Source: Sphingomonadaceae bacterium
GTDB lineage: Bacteria; Pseudomonadota; Alphaproteobacteria; Sphingomonadales; Sphingomonadaceae
Direction: 5' to 3'
Assembly: GCA_019245455.1 (NCBI GenBank)
Contig: JAFARM010000074.1
Location: 1-7,457, forward strand
Length of the DNA: 7,457 bases
Under the pieces are notes generated by a model. It was not told where the DNA came from and did not search any database. It was given only the letters and a program-made list of their open reading frames with translations. The translations under genes were made by a program, and so were the position numbers. Numbering within the stretch: the first letter of the stretch is position 1; every line of letters begins with the position of its first letter. This document shows, one piece after another, positions 1 through 7,457 of the stretch.

Positions 1-435
1 AACACGGTGGTTCCGTCCTCCGGAAAGGTCCTCACCGGTGGTGTCGACGCCAACGCGCTGCAGCGGCCGAAGCGCTTTTTCGGTGCCGCGCGCAACATCG
101 AGGAGGGCGGCAGCCTGACGATCATCTCGACGGCGCTGATCGACACCGGCAGCCGCATGGACGAGGTCATCTTCGAGGAGTTCAAGGGCACCGGCAACTC
201 CGAGATCGTGCTGGATCGCAAGATCGCCGACAAGCGCGTCTTCCCGGCGATCGACATCGGCAAGAGCGGCACCCGCAAGGAAGAGCTGCTCGTCGACAAG
301 CACACGCTGTCGAAGATGTGGGTGCTGCGCCGCATCCTGATGCAGATGGGCACGATCGACGCGATGGAGTTCCTGCTCGACAAGATGAAGGACTCGAAGT
401 CGAACGAGGACTTCTTCGATGCGATGAACCACTAG
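1..435 (+). CDS. rho: Transcription termination factor Rho, C-terminal part (5' end outside window)
   Basis: Rho is a hexameric RNA-dependent ATPase and helicase that loads on C-rich nascent RNA and dissociates elongating RNA polymerase. Reading frame 1 is open from the first base, so the gene enters from the left; 144 residues are visible of about 420 usual for the family. The visible part begins in the RNA-binding Q-loop region ([17 protein letters not shown]) and continues through [20 protein letters not shown] and [20 protein letters not shown]. The GTRKEELL motif (visible residues about 90-97) carries the arginine finger at visible residue 92, equivalent to Arg366 of E. coli Rho by family knowledge. 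The C-terminal helices end [10 protein letters not shown], then TAG. No damage is visible. The N-terminal RNA-binding domain and Walker motifs lie upstream and cannot be judged. The neighbouring gene is convergent, and the last His codon and stop codon are part of a strong inverted repeat. Confidence 0.98.
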   Translation, partial: NTVVPSSGKVLTGGVDANALQRPKRFFGAARNIEEGGSLTIISTALIDTGSRMDEVIFEEFKGTGNSEIVLDRKIADKRVFPAIDIGKSGTRKEELLVDKHTLSKMWVLRRILMQMGTIDAMEFLLDKMKDSKSNEDFFDAMNH

Positions 436-457
436 CGCCGCGGCGCGGCGCTAGTGG
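429..457 (+). terminator. Inverted repeat spanning the rho stop codon; possible 3'-end hairpin
   Basis: A perfect 12-bp inverted repeat (429-440 with 446-457) encloses a 5-base loop, CGGCG. The left arm contains the last sense codon and the TAG stop of rho. There is no T-tract on either side, so it is not a classical intrinsic terminator. It could stabilise the 3' end of the rho mRNA or act in Rho-dependent or bidirectional termination between convergent rho and qor. The structure is seen in the sequence; its role is inferred. Confidence 0.5.
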
Positions 458-490
458 AGGAACGCACCCTTCGCGTTCGTCCACTAGCGC
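448..490 (+). repeat. Second inverted repeat overlapping the first
   Basis: Positions 448-465 pair with 473-490: 17 of 18 positions match, with a single G/G mismatch (459 with 479) and a 7-base loop, ACCCTTC. The left arm shares bases 448-457 with the right arm of the preceding hairpin, so the two cannot form at once on one strand. CCACTAGCGC occurs directly at 429-438 and 481-490, with its inverse in between. No T-run follows. This may be a termination or processing structure. Confidence 0.5.
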
Positions 491-519
491 GCGACTCGCG
501 GCGCGGCCGGCCGGCGCGG

Positions 520-575
520 CGGCGGCCCCTCGTGCCGCCGAACGCGTCCGACGCCAGCCGCGGCTTCGCCGCGGC
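520..575 (+). repeat. Two further GC-rich hairpins in the rho-qor gap
   Basis: CGGCGGC at 520-526 pairs with GCCGCCG at 534-540 around a 7-base loop. GCCGCGGC at 557-564 pairs with its complement at 568-575 around a TTC loop. With the two structures just after rho, the first half of the gap contains at least four stem-loops. Short GC-rich palindromes arise easily in DNA of this composition, so their function is uncertain. Confidence 0.35.
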
Positions 576-697
576 CCCTAGGAAGCCAAGTGTTTCCCGT
601 GACCACCTGCACCGCGCAGTGCGCACGGGCGGCGCACGCGCCTCATCCGTGCCAACCGGCTTCAACACACTGAAGACCCGCCTCAATCGCTCCCGAT

Positions 698-713
698 TGT
701 TCCACGTGGAACA
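698..713. other. parS: parS centromere site 1 (ParB-binding palindrome)
   Basis: TGTTCCACGTGGAACA is a perfect 16-bp palindrome. It matches the bacterial chromosomal parS consensus (TGTTTCACGTGAAACA) with the symmetric T-to-C / A-to-G change common in alphaproteobacteria. By family knowledge, ParB binds it through its helix-turn-helix and then closes as a CTP-dependent sliding clamp. It lies 3 bp beyond the qor stop codon, in a convergent gap, and about 5.8 kb from the parB start. The identical sequence recurs at 3282-3297. Confidence 0.93.
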
Positions 714-716
714 TCG

Positions 717-1694
717 TCACGGGATCAGCACCGTCGATCCCGTCGTTTTCCGCGCCTCGAGGTCGCGGTGCGCGACGGCGGCATCGGCCAAGGGAAAGCG
801 CCGGCCGATCTCGACCTTGAGGTCGCCGTCGATGATCCGATCGAACAACTTGGCGAAGCCGGCGCGCGTCTCCTCGACCGTGGCGTAATAGTCGAACATC
901 GTCGGCCGGGTAACGAACAACGAGCCGTGACGCGACAGAAGGCCCAAGTCGACGCCCGTCACCGGACCGCTGGCGTTGCCATAGCTGACGAGCAGCCCGC
1001 GGCGACGGAGCGACTTCAGCGATCCCTCCCAGGTGTCGCGGCCGACCCCGTCGAAGATGACATCGGCCCCAACGCCGTCGGTCAGGTCGCGGACCCGTGC
1101 GGCGACATCCTCGTCGCGGTAGAGGATCACCTCGTCGGCCCCCGCTTCGCGGGCGATCGCCGCCTTGTCGGCATCGCCGGCGGTGGCGAGGACGCGCGCT
1201 CCGGCTGTGCGCAGCCACTGGACGAGCAGCTGCCCGACTCCGCCCGCGGCGGCGTGGACAAGGACCGTCTGCCCGGCTTCGACCCGGGCGCAGCGATCGA
1301 CCAGGAACTCGGTGGTGCCGCCCTTCAGCATCGCCGCCGCGCCGATATCGTCCGCGATCAGGCCGGGCAGCGGCACCGCCATCGCCGCGGGGATGACCCG
1401 GCGCGTCGCGTAGGAACCGATCGGCCCCCGCCCGCAGCCGATGCGGTCGCCGGCCGCGAAGTCGACGACCCCGGCGCCGACCGCTTCGACGACGCCGGCC
1501 GCCTCCAGCCCGATGCCGCTCGGAAGCGGGACCGGGTAGAGTCCGCTGCGGTGATAGGTATCGATGAAGTTGACGCCGATCGCCGTGTGCCGGACGAGGA
1601 TCTCGCCGGGACCGGGGTCGCCGACCGCCACTGTCTCGAACTGAAGCACCTCGGGTCCCCCGGTGGTGGCGAAGCGGATGGCATGGTCGGTCAC
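717..1694 (-). CDS. qor: NADPH:quinone oxidoreductase, zinc-free MDR family
   Basis: This is a 325-residue medium-chain dehydrogenase/reductase of the quinone reductase type, probably a soluble NADPH-dependent reductase of quinones or other electrophilic carbonyls. The GroES-like N-terminal half has the family segment GVNFIDTYHRSGLYP followed by GLEAAGVVEAVG. The Rossmann nucleotide-binding motif VHAAAGGVGQLLVQ starts near residue 146, and the C-terminus has RKTTGSTVLIP, as in the E. coli Qor group. The GTG start at 1694-1692 is chosen because family homology begins there (VTDHAIRF) and GGAG (complement of 1704-1707) lies 9 nt upstream. A longer frame to 1796 would add 34 unlike residues and overlap the divergent gene. 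The gene converges on rho and diverges from the DUF6489-like gene, so it is not part of the mnmE operon. The exact substrate cannot be read from the sequence. Confidence 0.93.
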   Translation of the reverse strand: MTDHAIRFATTGGPEVLQFETVAVGDPGPGEILVRHTAIGVNFIDTYHRSGLYPVPLPSGIGLEAAGVVEAVGAGVVDFAAGDRIGCGRGPIGSYATRRVIPAAMAVPLPGLIADDIGAAAMLKGGTTEFLVDRCARVEAGQTVLVHAAAGGVGQLLVQWLRTAGARVLATAGDADKAAIAREAGADEVILYRDEDVAARVRDLTDGVGADVIFDGVGRDTWEGSLKSLRRRGLLVSYGNASGPVTGVDLGLLSRHGSLFVTRPTMFDYYATVEETRAGFAKLFDRIIDGDLKVEIGRRFPLADAAVAHRDLEARKTTGSTVLIP

Positions 1695-1767
1695 AGGTAC
1701 GAGCTCCAGCTTGGCGCGAGGGTGGATCGAGGCTAGAGCAGGACGCACGGCCACGGAAGGCGGGTGC
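1695..1767. promoter_or_regulatory. Divergent intergenic region between qor and the DUF6489-like gene
   Basis: These 73 bp must carry or adjoin the 5' signals of both divergent genes. Ribosome-binding sequences are visible for each: GGAG on the minus strand (complement of 1704-1707) and GGAAGG on the plus strand (1755-1760, 7 nt before ATG 1768). A weak plus-strand promoter candidate is TTGGCG (1711-1716) with TAGAGC (1734-1739) at 17-bp spacing. The -10 match is poor, so I would not rely on it. No operator palindrome stands out. Confidence 0.35.
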
Positions 1768-2004
1768 ATGAAGATCAGCTTCGACATCGACTGCACGCCG
1801 GCCGAGGCGCGCGCCTTTCTTGGTCTCCCCGACCTGACGCCGCTCCATCAGCTCTATCTCGACCGAATGAGTACGATGATGACTGATGGTATCGGCCCGG
1901 CGGACATGGAGCGCCTGGCGCGATCCTGGCTTCCTGGGTTTAGTGAGGGACTTGAGGCGTGGCGGCAGGCGATGCTCGGCGCGATGCGGCCGAAGGCCGA
2001 GTAG
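1768..2004 (+). CDS. Small DUF6489-like protein of unknown function
   Basis: This 78-residue protein begins MKISFDIDCTPAEARAFLGL and continues PDLTPLHQLYLDRM. The opening pattern, 'DCTPxEARAFLGLPD', resembles the DUF6489 family that I recall as a small conserved protein in Sphingomonadales and relatives, often next to mnmE. No function is established that I know of. There is no signal peptide or membrane segment. After a short beta-like start the protein looks helical and amphipathic, with Trp-containing motifs SWLPGF and EAWRQAM and a charged end (RPKAE), so it could be a small helical adaptor. The ATG is well supported by GGAAGG 7 nt upstream; longer in-frame starts would run into the divergent qor 5' region. 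Its 3' end overlaps the proposed GTG start of mnmE by 46 nt, suggesting cotranscription and translational coupling. Confidence 0.85.
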   Translation: MKISFDIDCTPAEARAFLGLPDLTPLHQLYLDRMSTMMTDGIGPADMERLARSWLPGFSEGLEAWRQAMLGAMRPKAE

Positions 2005-3281
2005 ATCGGCCAACCTTGTTCGCGCTGGCGACAGGCGCTACGCCATCCGCCATCGCCATCATCCGCATCTCCGGATCGCAGGCGCTCGCCGCCGCCGCGC
2101 GTCTGGGATGCCTGCCATCGACGCCACGCGCGCTTGTTCGGGCCAGACTTCGCGCGGAAGACGGTTCGCTGCTCGATGACGCGCTTGTGGCGACGTTCCT
2201 CGGGCCGGCGAGCGCGACGGGTGACGATGTCGTCGAGCTTCATCTTCACGGCGGCCCTGCGGTGGTGGCCGGCGTGACACAGGCCCTGATCGGAAGGGGC
2301 CTGACGCCGGCACGCGGCGGCGACTTCACTCGGCGCGCGTTCGAAAACGGTAAGCTTGACCTCAGCCAGGTCGAGGCCCTCGGCGATCTGCTCTATGCCG
2401 ACACCGAGGCGCAGCGGCGGGCGGCTTTGACGCGGACGGGGACCGGCGTCGCCAAACGCGTCGACGAATGGCGCAGACGTTTACTCGGCGCGCGCGCCGA
2501 CCTTGAGGCAACGCTTGATTTCGCCGAAGAAGACGATATTGGGCCCCGGCTGGTGGTCGCAACGTGTCGCGGACTGCACGAGCTTGGCCGGGAGATTGAT
2601 GCCGCGCGCGTCGAGACGCTTCGTGGCGAGCGGCTGACGGAGGGAGTGACGATCGCGATCGTCGGTCCGACGAACGCCGGCAAGTCGACCCTGCTCAACG
2701 CCATGATGCGACGCGACGCGGCAATGGTCTCTCCCGTGCCCGGGACCACCCGCGACGTGCTGGAGTTTCGCACCACACTCGGCGGCATTCCGGTAACCCT
2801 GATCGACACGGCGGGATTGCGTGACGATGTGGATGCCTTGGAGGCGGAGGGCATCCGGCGCGGACAAGCGCGTGCAGCGGTCGCCGACATCCGCGTCGCG
2901 TTCGACGCCCTGAGCGGCGGCGCGGATACGGTTGCGATTGCCGGCAAAAGTGACCTGACCGGCAAGGTCGGCTGGATCGACGGCGTCCTTCACCTGTCAC
3001 CGCGCACAGGCGCCGGGCTCGAACTTCTGGAGGCGGACCTCGTCGAACGTTTGGAGCGGGTCGTTCGGCCAGCCGACCCGCCGATGCTGGCCCGCCGTTG
3101 GCAGGCGTCGGCTCTGGCCAGCGCCGCTGCGTATATTATGGCAGCCATAGAGGAGCCGGAGGTGGTGCTTGCCGCCGATAGTCTGCGTCGGGCGGGATCG
3201 GCGCTCGACGAACTCGTCGGGCGCGGTGCGGCGGACGATCTACTGGACGCGATCTTCGCGCGCTTCTGCATCGGCAAGTGA
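1959..3281 (+). CDS. mnmE: tRNA modification GTPase MnmE (TrmE)
   Basis: MnmE works with MnmG to place the (carboxymethyl)aminomethyl group on C5 of wobble U34 in several tRNAs, using GTP, a methylene-tetrahydrofolate donor and FAD. The N-terminal folate-binding dimerisation domain (FALATGATPSAIAIIRISG, then GGDFTRRAFENGKLDLSQVE) is followed by a helical domain with an inserted G domain. Numbered from the GTG at 1959, G1 is GPTNAGKS (236-243), G2 is GTTRD (262-266), G3 is DTAGLR (from 283) and G4 is GKSD (329-332), where the usual Asn of NKxD is Gly. The catalytic C-terminus FCIGK is intact, with Cys437. At 440 residues the length is normal, although G3 to G4 is short. The start is uncertain: GTG 1959 has GAGGGA 8 nt upstream but adds about 17 residues before family homology, while TTG 2016 would begin MFALATG and lacks a clear ribosome-binding site. 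parS follows directly. Confidence 0.96.
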   Translation: MAAGDARRDAAEGRVDRPTLFALATGATPSAIAIIRISGSQALAAAARLGCLPSTPRALVRARLRAEDGSLLDDALVATFLGPASATGDDVVELHLHGGPAVVAGVTQALIGRGLTPARGGDFTRRAFENGKLDLSQVEALGDLLYADTEAQRRAALTRTGTGVAKRVDEWRRRLLGARADLEATLDFAEEDDIGPRLVVATCRGLHELGREIDAARVETLRGERLTEGVTIAIVGPTNAGKSTLLNAMMRRDAAMVSPVPGTTRDVLEFRTTLGGIPVTLIDTAGLRDDVDALEAEGIRRGQARAAVADIRVAFDALSGGADTVAIAGKSDLTGKVGWIDGVLHLSPRTGAGLELLEADLVERLERVVRPADPPMLARRWQASALASAAAYIMAAIEEPEVVLAADSLRRAGSALDELVGRGAADDLLDAIFARFCIGK

Positions 3282-3297
3282 TGTTCCACGTGGAACA
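3282..3297. other. parS: parS centromere site 2, directly after the mnmE stop codon
   Basis: This is a second perfect copy of TGTTCCACGTGGAACA. Here the palindrome extends to 18 bp (3281-3298, A...T at the edges), and the outermost A is the last base of the mnmE TGA. It occupies a third of the 52-bp mnmE-mnmG gap, about 3.3 kb before parB. ParB bound here could influence transcription or message structure between mnmE and mnmG; that effect is inference. In RNA the palindrome could fold as a hairpin. Confidence 0.94.
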
Positions 3298-3333
3298 TTT
3301 TGACCCGTGCCCCCGCAAAGCGTAGCGAAAGGC

Positions 3334-5157
3334 ATGGCGGCATTTGATGTCCTGGTGGTAGGAGGCGGACACGCCGGCTGCGAAGCGGCGGCAGCGGCGG
3401 CGCGAACGGGCGCGCGCGTCGCCCTCGTCACGCGCGCGATGTCGGACCTGGGTCAGCTCTCGTGCAATCCGGCGATCGGCGGCCTTGGCAAAGGGCACCT
3501 CGTCCGCGAGATCGATGCGCTCGACGGGCTGATCGGCCGAGTCGGCGATGCCGCCGCGCTGCAGTACCGCTTGCTTAACCGCAGCAAGGGGCCCGCGGTT
3601 CAGGGTCCGCGTGCCCAGATCGACCGGCGACGCTATGCAGCGGCGATGCAGGCGACAATGGCCGCGCGCGTGTCGATCGTCGTCGCCGAGGTGACCGGGT
3701 TCTTGCCGCGAGGCGTGACGACGACGATCGGGGCGATTGAGGCCGCGGCGATGGTGGTCACGACAGGCACATTCCTTGCTGGAACCCTGCACCATGGCCG
3801 CAGCATCGCGTCGGGGGGCCGCATCGGGGCTCCGGCAGCGCGACCGCTCGCGCAGGCACTGGCTGACCTCGGCCTGTCACGCGGCCGCTTCAAGACGGGA
3901 ACGCCGCCGCGGCTCGACGGACGGACGATCGACTGGGCGGCGCTGGCGCTGCAGCCCGGCGACGATGTGCCGACCTTGCTCTCCGACGCCTCGCCGCCGC
4001 CGACCCGGCCGATGCTCGCCTGCGCCGTCACGCGCACGACGCCGGCGAGTCATGCGGTGGTCCGTGCGCATCTCGGCGAGACGCCAACCTACGGCGGCGA
4101 CTTCAGCGGCCGCGGACCGCGCTATTGCCCCTCGCTCGAAGACAAGGTCGTCCGCTTCGCTGACCGCGACGGCCACACCATCTTTCTCGAACCCGAGGGA
4201 TATGACGATTCTACCGTCTACCCGAACGGCATCTCGACGGCGCTGCCGCCCGCAGTGCAGAGCGAGTTGCTCAAGACGATCCCCGGGCTCGAACGCGCCG
4301 TCATCCTGCAGCCCGGCTACGCTGTCGAGTACGACTATGTCGATCCGCGGGCGCTGACCGCCGCGTTGATGGTGCGCGACCGGCCCGGCCTGTTCCTCGC
4401 CGGGCAAATCAACGGCACCACCGGCTATGAGGAGGCGGCGGGGCAGGGGCTCGTCGCTGGGCTGAACGCCGCCCGCTTCGCCGCAGGCAAAGCACCCGTG
4501 ACGTTCGACCGCGCAACCTCATACCTCGGCGTCATGATCGACGATCTGACGCTGCTCGGCGTCAGCGAGCCGTACCGGATGCTGACCTCGCGCGCCGAGT
4601 TCCGGCTGAGCCTGCGGATCGACAATGCCGACGAGCGGCTGACGCCGATCGGCATCGGCTGCGGGCTCGTTGGCCGCGATCGCGCGGCGCGCTTCACCGA
4701 GCGACACCGCGCGCGCGACGCGGCGCGGGCGCAGCTCCGGTCGCTGCGGGCGACGCCGGCCGACCTGGCGCGCGCGGGCATTGCCGTCGGACAGGACGGC
4801 GTCACGCGTTCCGCGGCCGAGTGGCTTGCCTTTCCCGCGGTCGATTGGAACGTTGCAACGCGGCTGTGGCCGCAGCTGGCGACCATTGCGCCGGACATCG
4901 CCGCGACTGTCGCAACCGATATGCGCTATGCCGTCTACCTCGACCGCCAAGCCGAGGAGGTCGCCGCATTCCGTGCCGAGGAAAGCCTACCTCTGTCGCA
5001 AACCATTGATTATGCCTGCATTCCCGGCCTGTCGGGCGAGATGGTCGAACGTCTGACCGCGGCGCGGCCGGCGACCTTCGGGGGCGCGGCCCGCGTCGCC
5101 GGCGTCACGCCCGGCGCGCTCGGTGCCCTGCTGGCGCACGTCCGCCGCGCGGCGTGA
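3334..5157 (+). CDS. mnmG: tRNA uridine-5-carboxymethylaminomethyl modification enzyme MnmG (GidA)
   Basis: MnmG is the FAD-dependent partner of MnmE in modification of tRNA wobble U34. The 607-residue product begins [20 protein letters not shown], giving the N-terminal dinucleotide-binding GxGxxG at residues 10-15. Further family blocks are [37 protein letters not shown], and [15 protein letters not shown] with the conserved catalytic Cys at 265. The second flavin signature [20 protein letters not shown] starts near residue 353. The C-terminal helical domain that contacts MnmE and tRNA ([12 protein letters not shown], then [11 protein letters not shown]) is complete. ATG 3334 is chosen because it matches the usual N-terminus; an in-frame GTG at 3307 would add nine residues and put its only GGAA within parS. 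Neither start has a well-placed Shine-Dalgarno, consistent with coupling to upstream translation. The stop codon overlaps rsmG by 4 nt. Confidence 0.97.
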   Translation: MAAFDVLVVGGGHAGCEAAAAAARTGARVALVTRAMSDLGQLSCNPAIGGLGKGHLVREIDALDGLIGRVGDAAALQYRLLNRSKGPAVQGPRAQIDRRRYAAAMQATMAARVSIVVAEVTGFLPRGVTTTIGAIEAAAMVVTTGTFLAGTLHHGRSIASGGRIGAPAARPLAQALADLGLSRGRFKTGTPPRLDGRTIDWAALALQPGDDVPTLLSDASPPPTRPMLACAVTRTTPASHAVVRAHLGETPTYGGDFSGRGPRYCPSLEDKVVRFADRDGHTIFLEPEGYDDSTVYPNGISTALPPAVQSELLKTIPGLERAVILQPGYAVEYDYVDPRALTAALMVRDRPGLFLAGQINGTTGYEEAAGQGLVAGLNAARFAAGKAPVTFDRATSYLGVMIDDLTLLGVSEPYRMLTSRAEFRLSLRIDNADERLTPIGIGCGLVGRDRAARFTERHRARDAARAQLRSLRATPADLARAGIAVGQDGVTRSAAEWLAFPAVDWNVATRLWPQLATIAPDIAATVATDMRYAVYLDRQAEEVAAFRAEESLPLSQTIDYACIPGLSGEMVERLTAARPATFGGAARVAGVTPGALGALLAHVRRAA

Positions 5158-5767
5158 GCGGGCGCGATGCCTTTGCCGCCGCTTATCCGGCCGATGTGGC
5201 GAGCCTCGACGCGCTGCAGCGGTATGTCGACCTGCTGGGCTTATGGCAGGCGCGAATGAACCTTGTCGCGCCTTCGACGCTCGCCGACGCGTGGGACCGC
5301 CACGTCGCCGACAGCGCGCAGCTCGCGTCACTTGCCGGAACACGCGACGCGACGACGTGGCTCGACATCGGCAGCGGCGCCGGCTTTCCGGCGCTCGTCC
5401 TCGCGCGTCTGTGTCCGGGGCATTTCCACCTGGTCGAGGCGACGACCAAGAAATGCAGCTTTCTTGCCGCCGCGGCCGAGGCGCTCGGCGTGACAGGACG
5501 GGTGACGATCCACAACACCCGCATCGAGGCGTTGCCGACCCTTGCCGCCGACATCGTCACCGCCCGCGCGTGCGCCGCACTGCCGCAGCTGTTCGCCTGG
5601 GGCGCGCGCTTCGCCCGCGGGCAGTGGCTGCTGCCCAAGGGGCGGACGGCAGCCGCAGAGATCGCCGCGGCGACCGTCGACTTCACCTTCGATCACGAAC
5701 TCGTCGCTAGCCGCACCGATGCCGACGCGCGTATCGTCGTCGCGCGCAACGTCCGGCGGAGGGGGGG

Positions 5768-5771
<4 letters not shown>
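5154..5771 (+). CDS. rsmG: 16S rRNA (guanine527-N7)-methyltransferase RsmG (GidB)
   Basis: RsmG transfers a methyl group from S-adenosylmethionine to N7 of G527 in the 530 loop of 16S rRNA; loss of the enzyme gives low-level streptomycin resistance in many bacteria. The product is 205 residues, normal for the family. Visible motifs are [20 protein letters not shown] near the N-terminus, the SAM-binding glycine loop [17 protein letters not shown] (from residue 70), [10 protein letters not shown] after the second strand, and the late block [13 protein letters not shown] followed by LLPKGR. The start is the GTG in GTGA, overlapping the mnmG stop by 4 nt, with no separate ribosome-binding site, so translation is probably coupled to mnmG. 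Its own stop overlaps the parA ATG by 4 nt. The C-terminal codons run through seven consecutive G bases that also belong to the parA ribosome-binding region. Confidence 0.95.
5758..5767 (+). promoter_or_regulatory. Ribosome-binding site of parA inside the rsmG 3' end
   Basis: GGAGG at 5758-5762 lies 5 nt before the parA ATG and continues into a run of seven G (5761-5767). It is the strongest ribosome-binding sequence in the operon, so parA can probably initiate efficiently on its own as well as by coupling to rsmG termination. Confidence 0.7.
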
Positions 5772-7378
<1,607 letters not shown>

Positions 7379-7382
<4 letters not shown>

Positions 7383-7457
7383 CGCCGCGCCCCGACGGCG
7401 AGCGCCAGCAGCAGCTGGCCGACCGCGACGTCGCCGGCCGAGCCGCTGCGCTTGACC
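7379..7457 (-). CDS. holA: Probable DNA polymerase III delta subunit, C-terminal 25 residues (5' end outside window)
   Basis: The minus strand is open from the window edge to TAG at 7381-7379. The 25 visible residues start VKRSGSAGDVAVGQ, continue LLLALAVG, and end ARR. This looks like the C-terminal helix of HolA, the clamp-loader subunit that opens the sliding clamp, as I recall it from Sphingomonadales. holA convergent to parB is also the order I expect in many alphaproteobacteria. The fragment is too short for motif-level proof, so the gene name rests on weak similarity plus context; a coding frame of some kind is likely. Its stop overlaps the parB stop in the sequence CTAG. Confidence 0.55.

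Larger units (their letters stand above)
436..697. other. Gene-free convergent gap between rho and qor
   Basis: No open frame in this stretch has recognisable protein character; all are GC-rich shadows rich in Arg, Pro and Ser. It holds the hairpins listed separately, a small stem-loop CAATCG-CTCC-CGATTG at 684-699 that touches the first parS, and a poor partial parS resemblance at 591-606. Both flanking genes are transcribed into it, so it should contain transcription ends rather than starts. I see no promoter or RNA gene. Confidence 0.6.

Noticed and set aside
768..1736. 322-codon plus-strand frame antisense to qor
   Set aside because: This is a typical high-GC antisense shadow rich in Asp, Arg and Ala with no recognisable domain; the minus-strand qor frame explains the coding signal.
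1695..1796. Longer N-terminus for qor (start at 1796)
   Set aside because: The extra 34 residues do not resemble the family, overlap the divergent DUF6489-like gene, and are less well supported than GTG 1694 with GGAG 9 nt upstream.
643..2013. 456-codon open frame on the minus strand
   Set aside because: It is an alternate frame of the qor region and runs on across the DUF6489-like gene and parS. Its product is a low-complexity Arg/Gly/Pro-rich sequence, whereas the overlapping qor frame has clear family motifs.
3098..3139. TTGGCA and AT-rich TATATTAT inside mnmE as an mnmG promoter
   Set aside because: The -35-like and -10-like elements are about 28 bp apart, too far for a sigma-70 type promoter, and the A/T-rich bases encode Tyr-Ile-Met of MnmE.
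5422..5437. Possible third parS inside rsmG (TTTCCACCTGG core)
   Set aside because: Only about 10 of 16 positions match, the central CACGTG is broken, and the site is explained by rsmG codons.

Overview
The window is a stretch of core chromosome from a high-GC alphaproteobacterium, most likely a member of the Sphingomonadales. Four observations support this: the gene order rho ... mnmE-mnmG-rsmG-parA-parB followed by a convergent holA-like gene; a small DUF6489-type gene directly before mnmE; strong G/C preference at third codon positions; and two perfect copies of the parS centromere palindrome TGTTCCACGTGGAACA. The order-level assignment is inference from remembered gene order, not a database search.

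Layout. Bases 1-435 hold the 3' end of rho. Bases 436-716 form a gene-free convergent gap with overlapping hairpins and the first parS (698-713). Bases 717-1694 (minus strand) encode a zinc-free quinone oxidoreductase. A 73-bp divergent gap separates it from a 78-residue DUF6489-like gene (1768-2004), which overlaps the proposed start of mnmE (ending at 3281). The second parS (3282-3297) begins one base after the mnmE stop codon. mnmG (3334-5157), rsmG (5154-5771), parA (5768-6547) and parB (6540-7382) follow as an overlapping same-strand run. The last 79 bases are the 3' end of a minus-strand gene, probably holA, whose stop codon interlocks with that of parB.

How the genes fit together. MnmE and MnmG form one complex that modifies the wobble uridine of tRNAs, and RsmG methylates 16S rRNA, so the middle of the window is an RNA-modification block for decoding. 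ParA and ParB with the two parS sites form the chromosome segregation system and mark the region as probably origin-proximal. ParB loads as a CTP-dependent clamp at parS, so rho, qor, mnmE and mnmG lie in DNA that it may cover.

I see no mobile element, CRISPR array, tRNA or rRNA, and no clearly new multi-gene system. The points worth a second look are at finer scale: both parS copies sit at gene 3' ends, the second one is readable as a mini-ORF linking mnmE to mnmG, two mutually exclusive hairpins begin at the rho stop codon, the mnmE start is unresolved, and the MnmE G domain is shortened with a non-canonical G4 motif.
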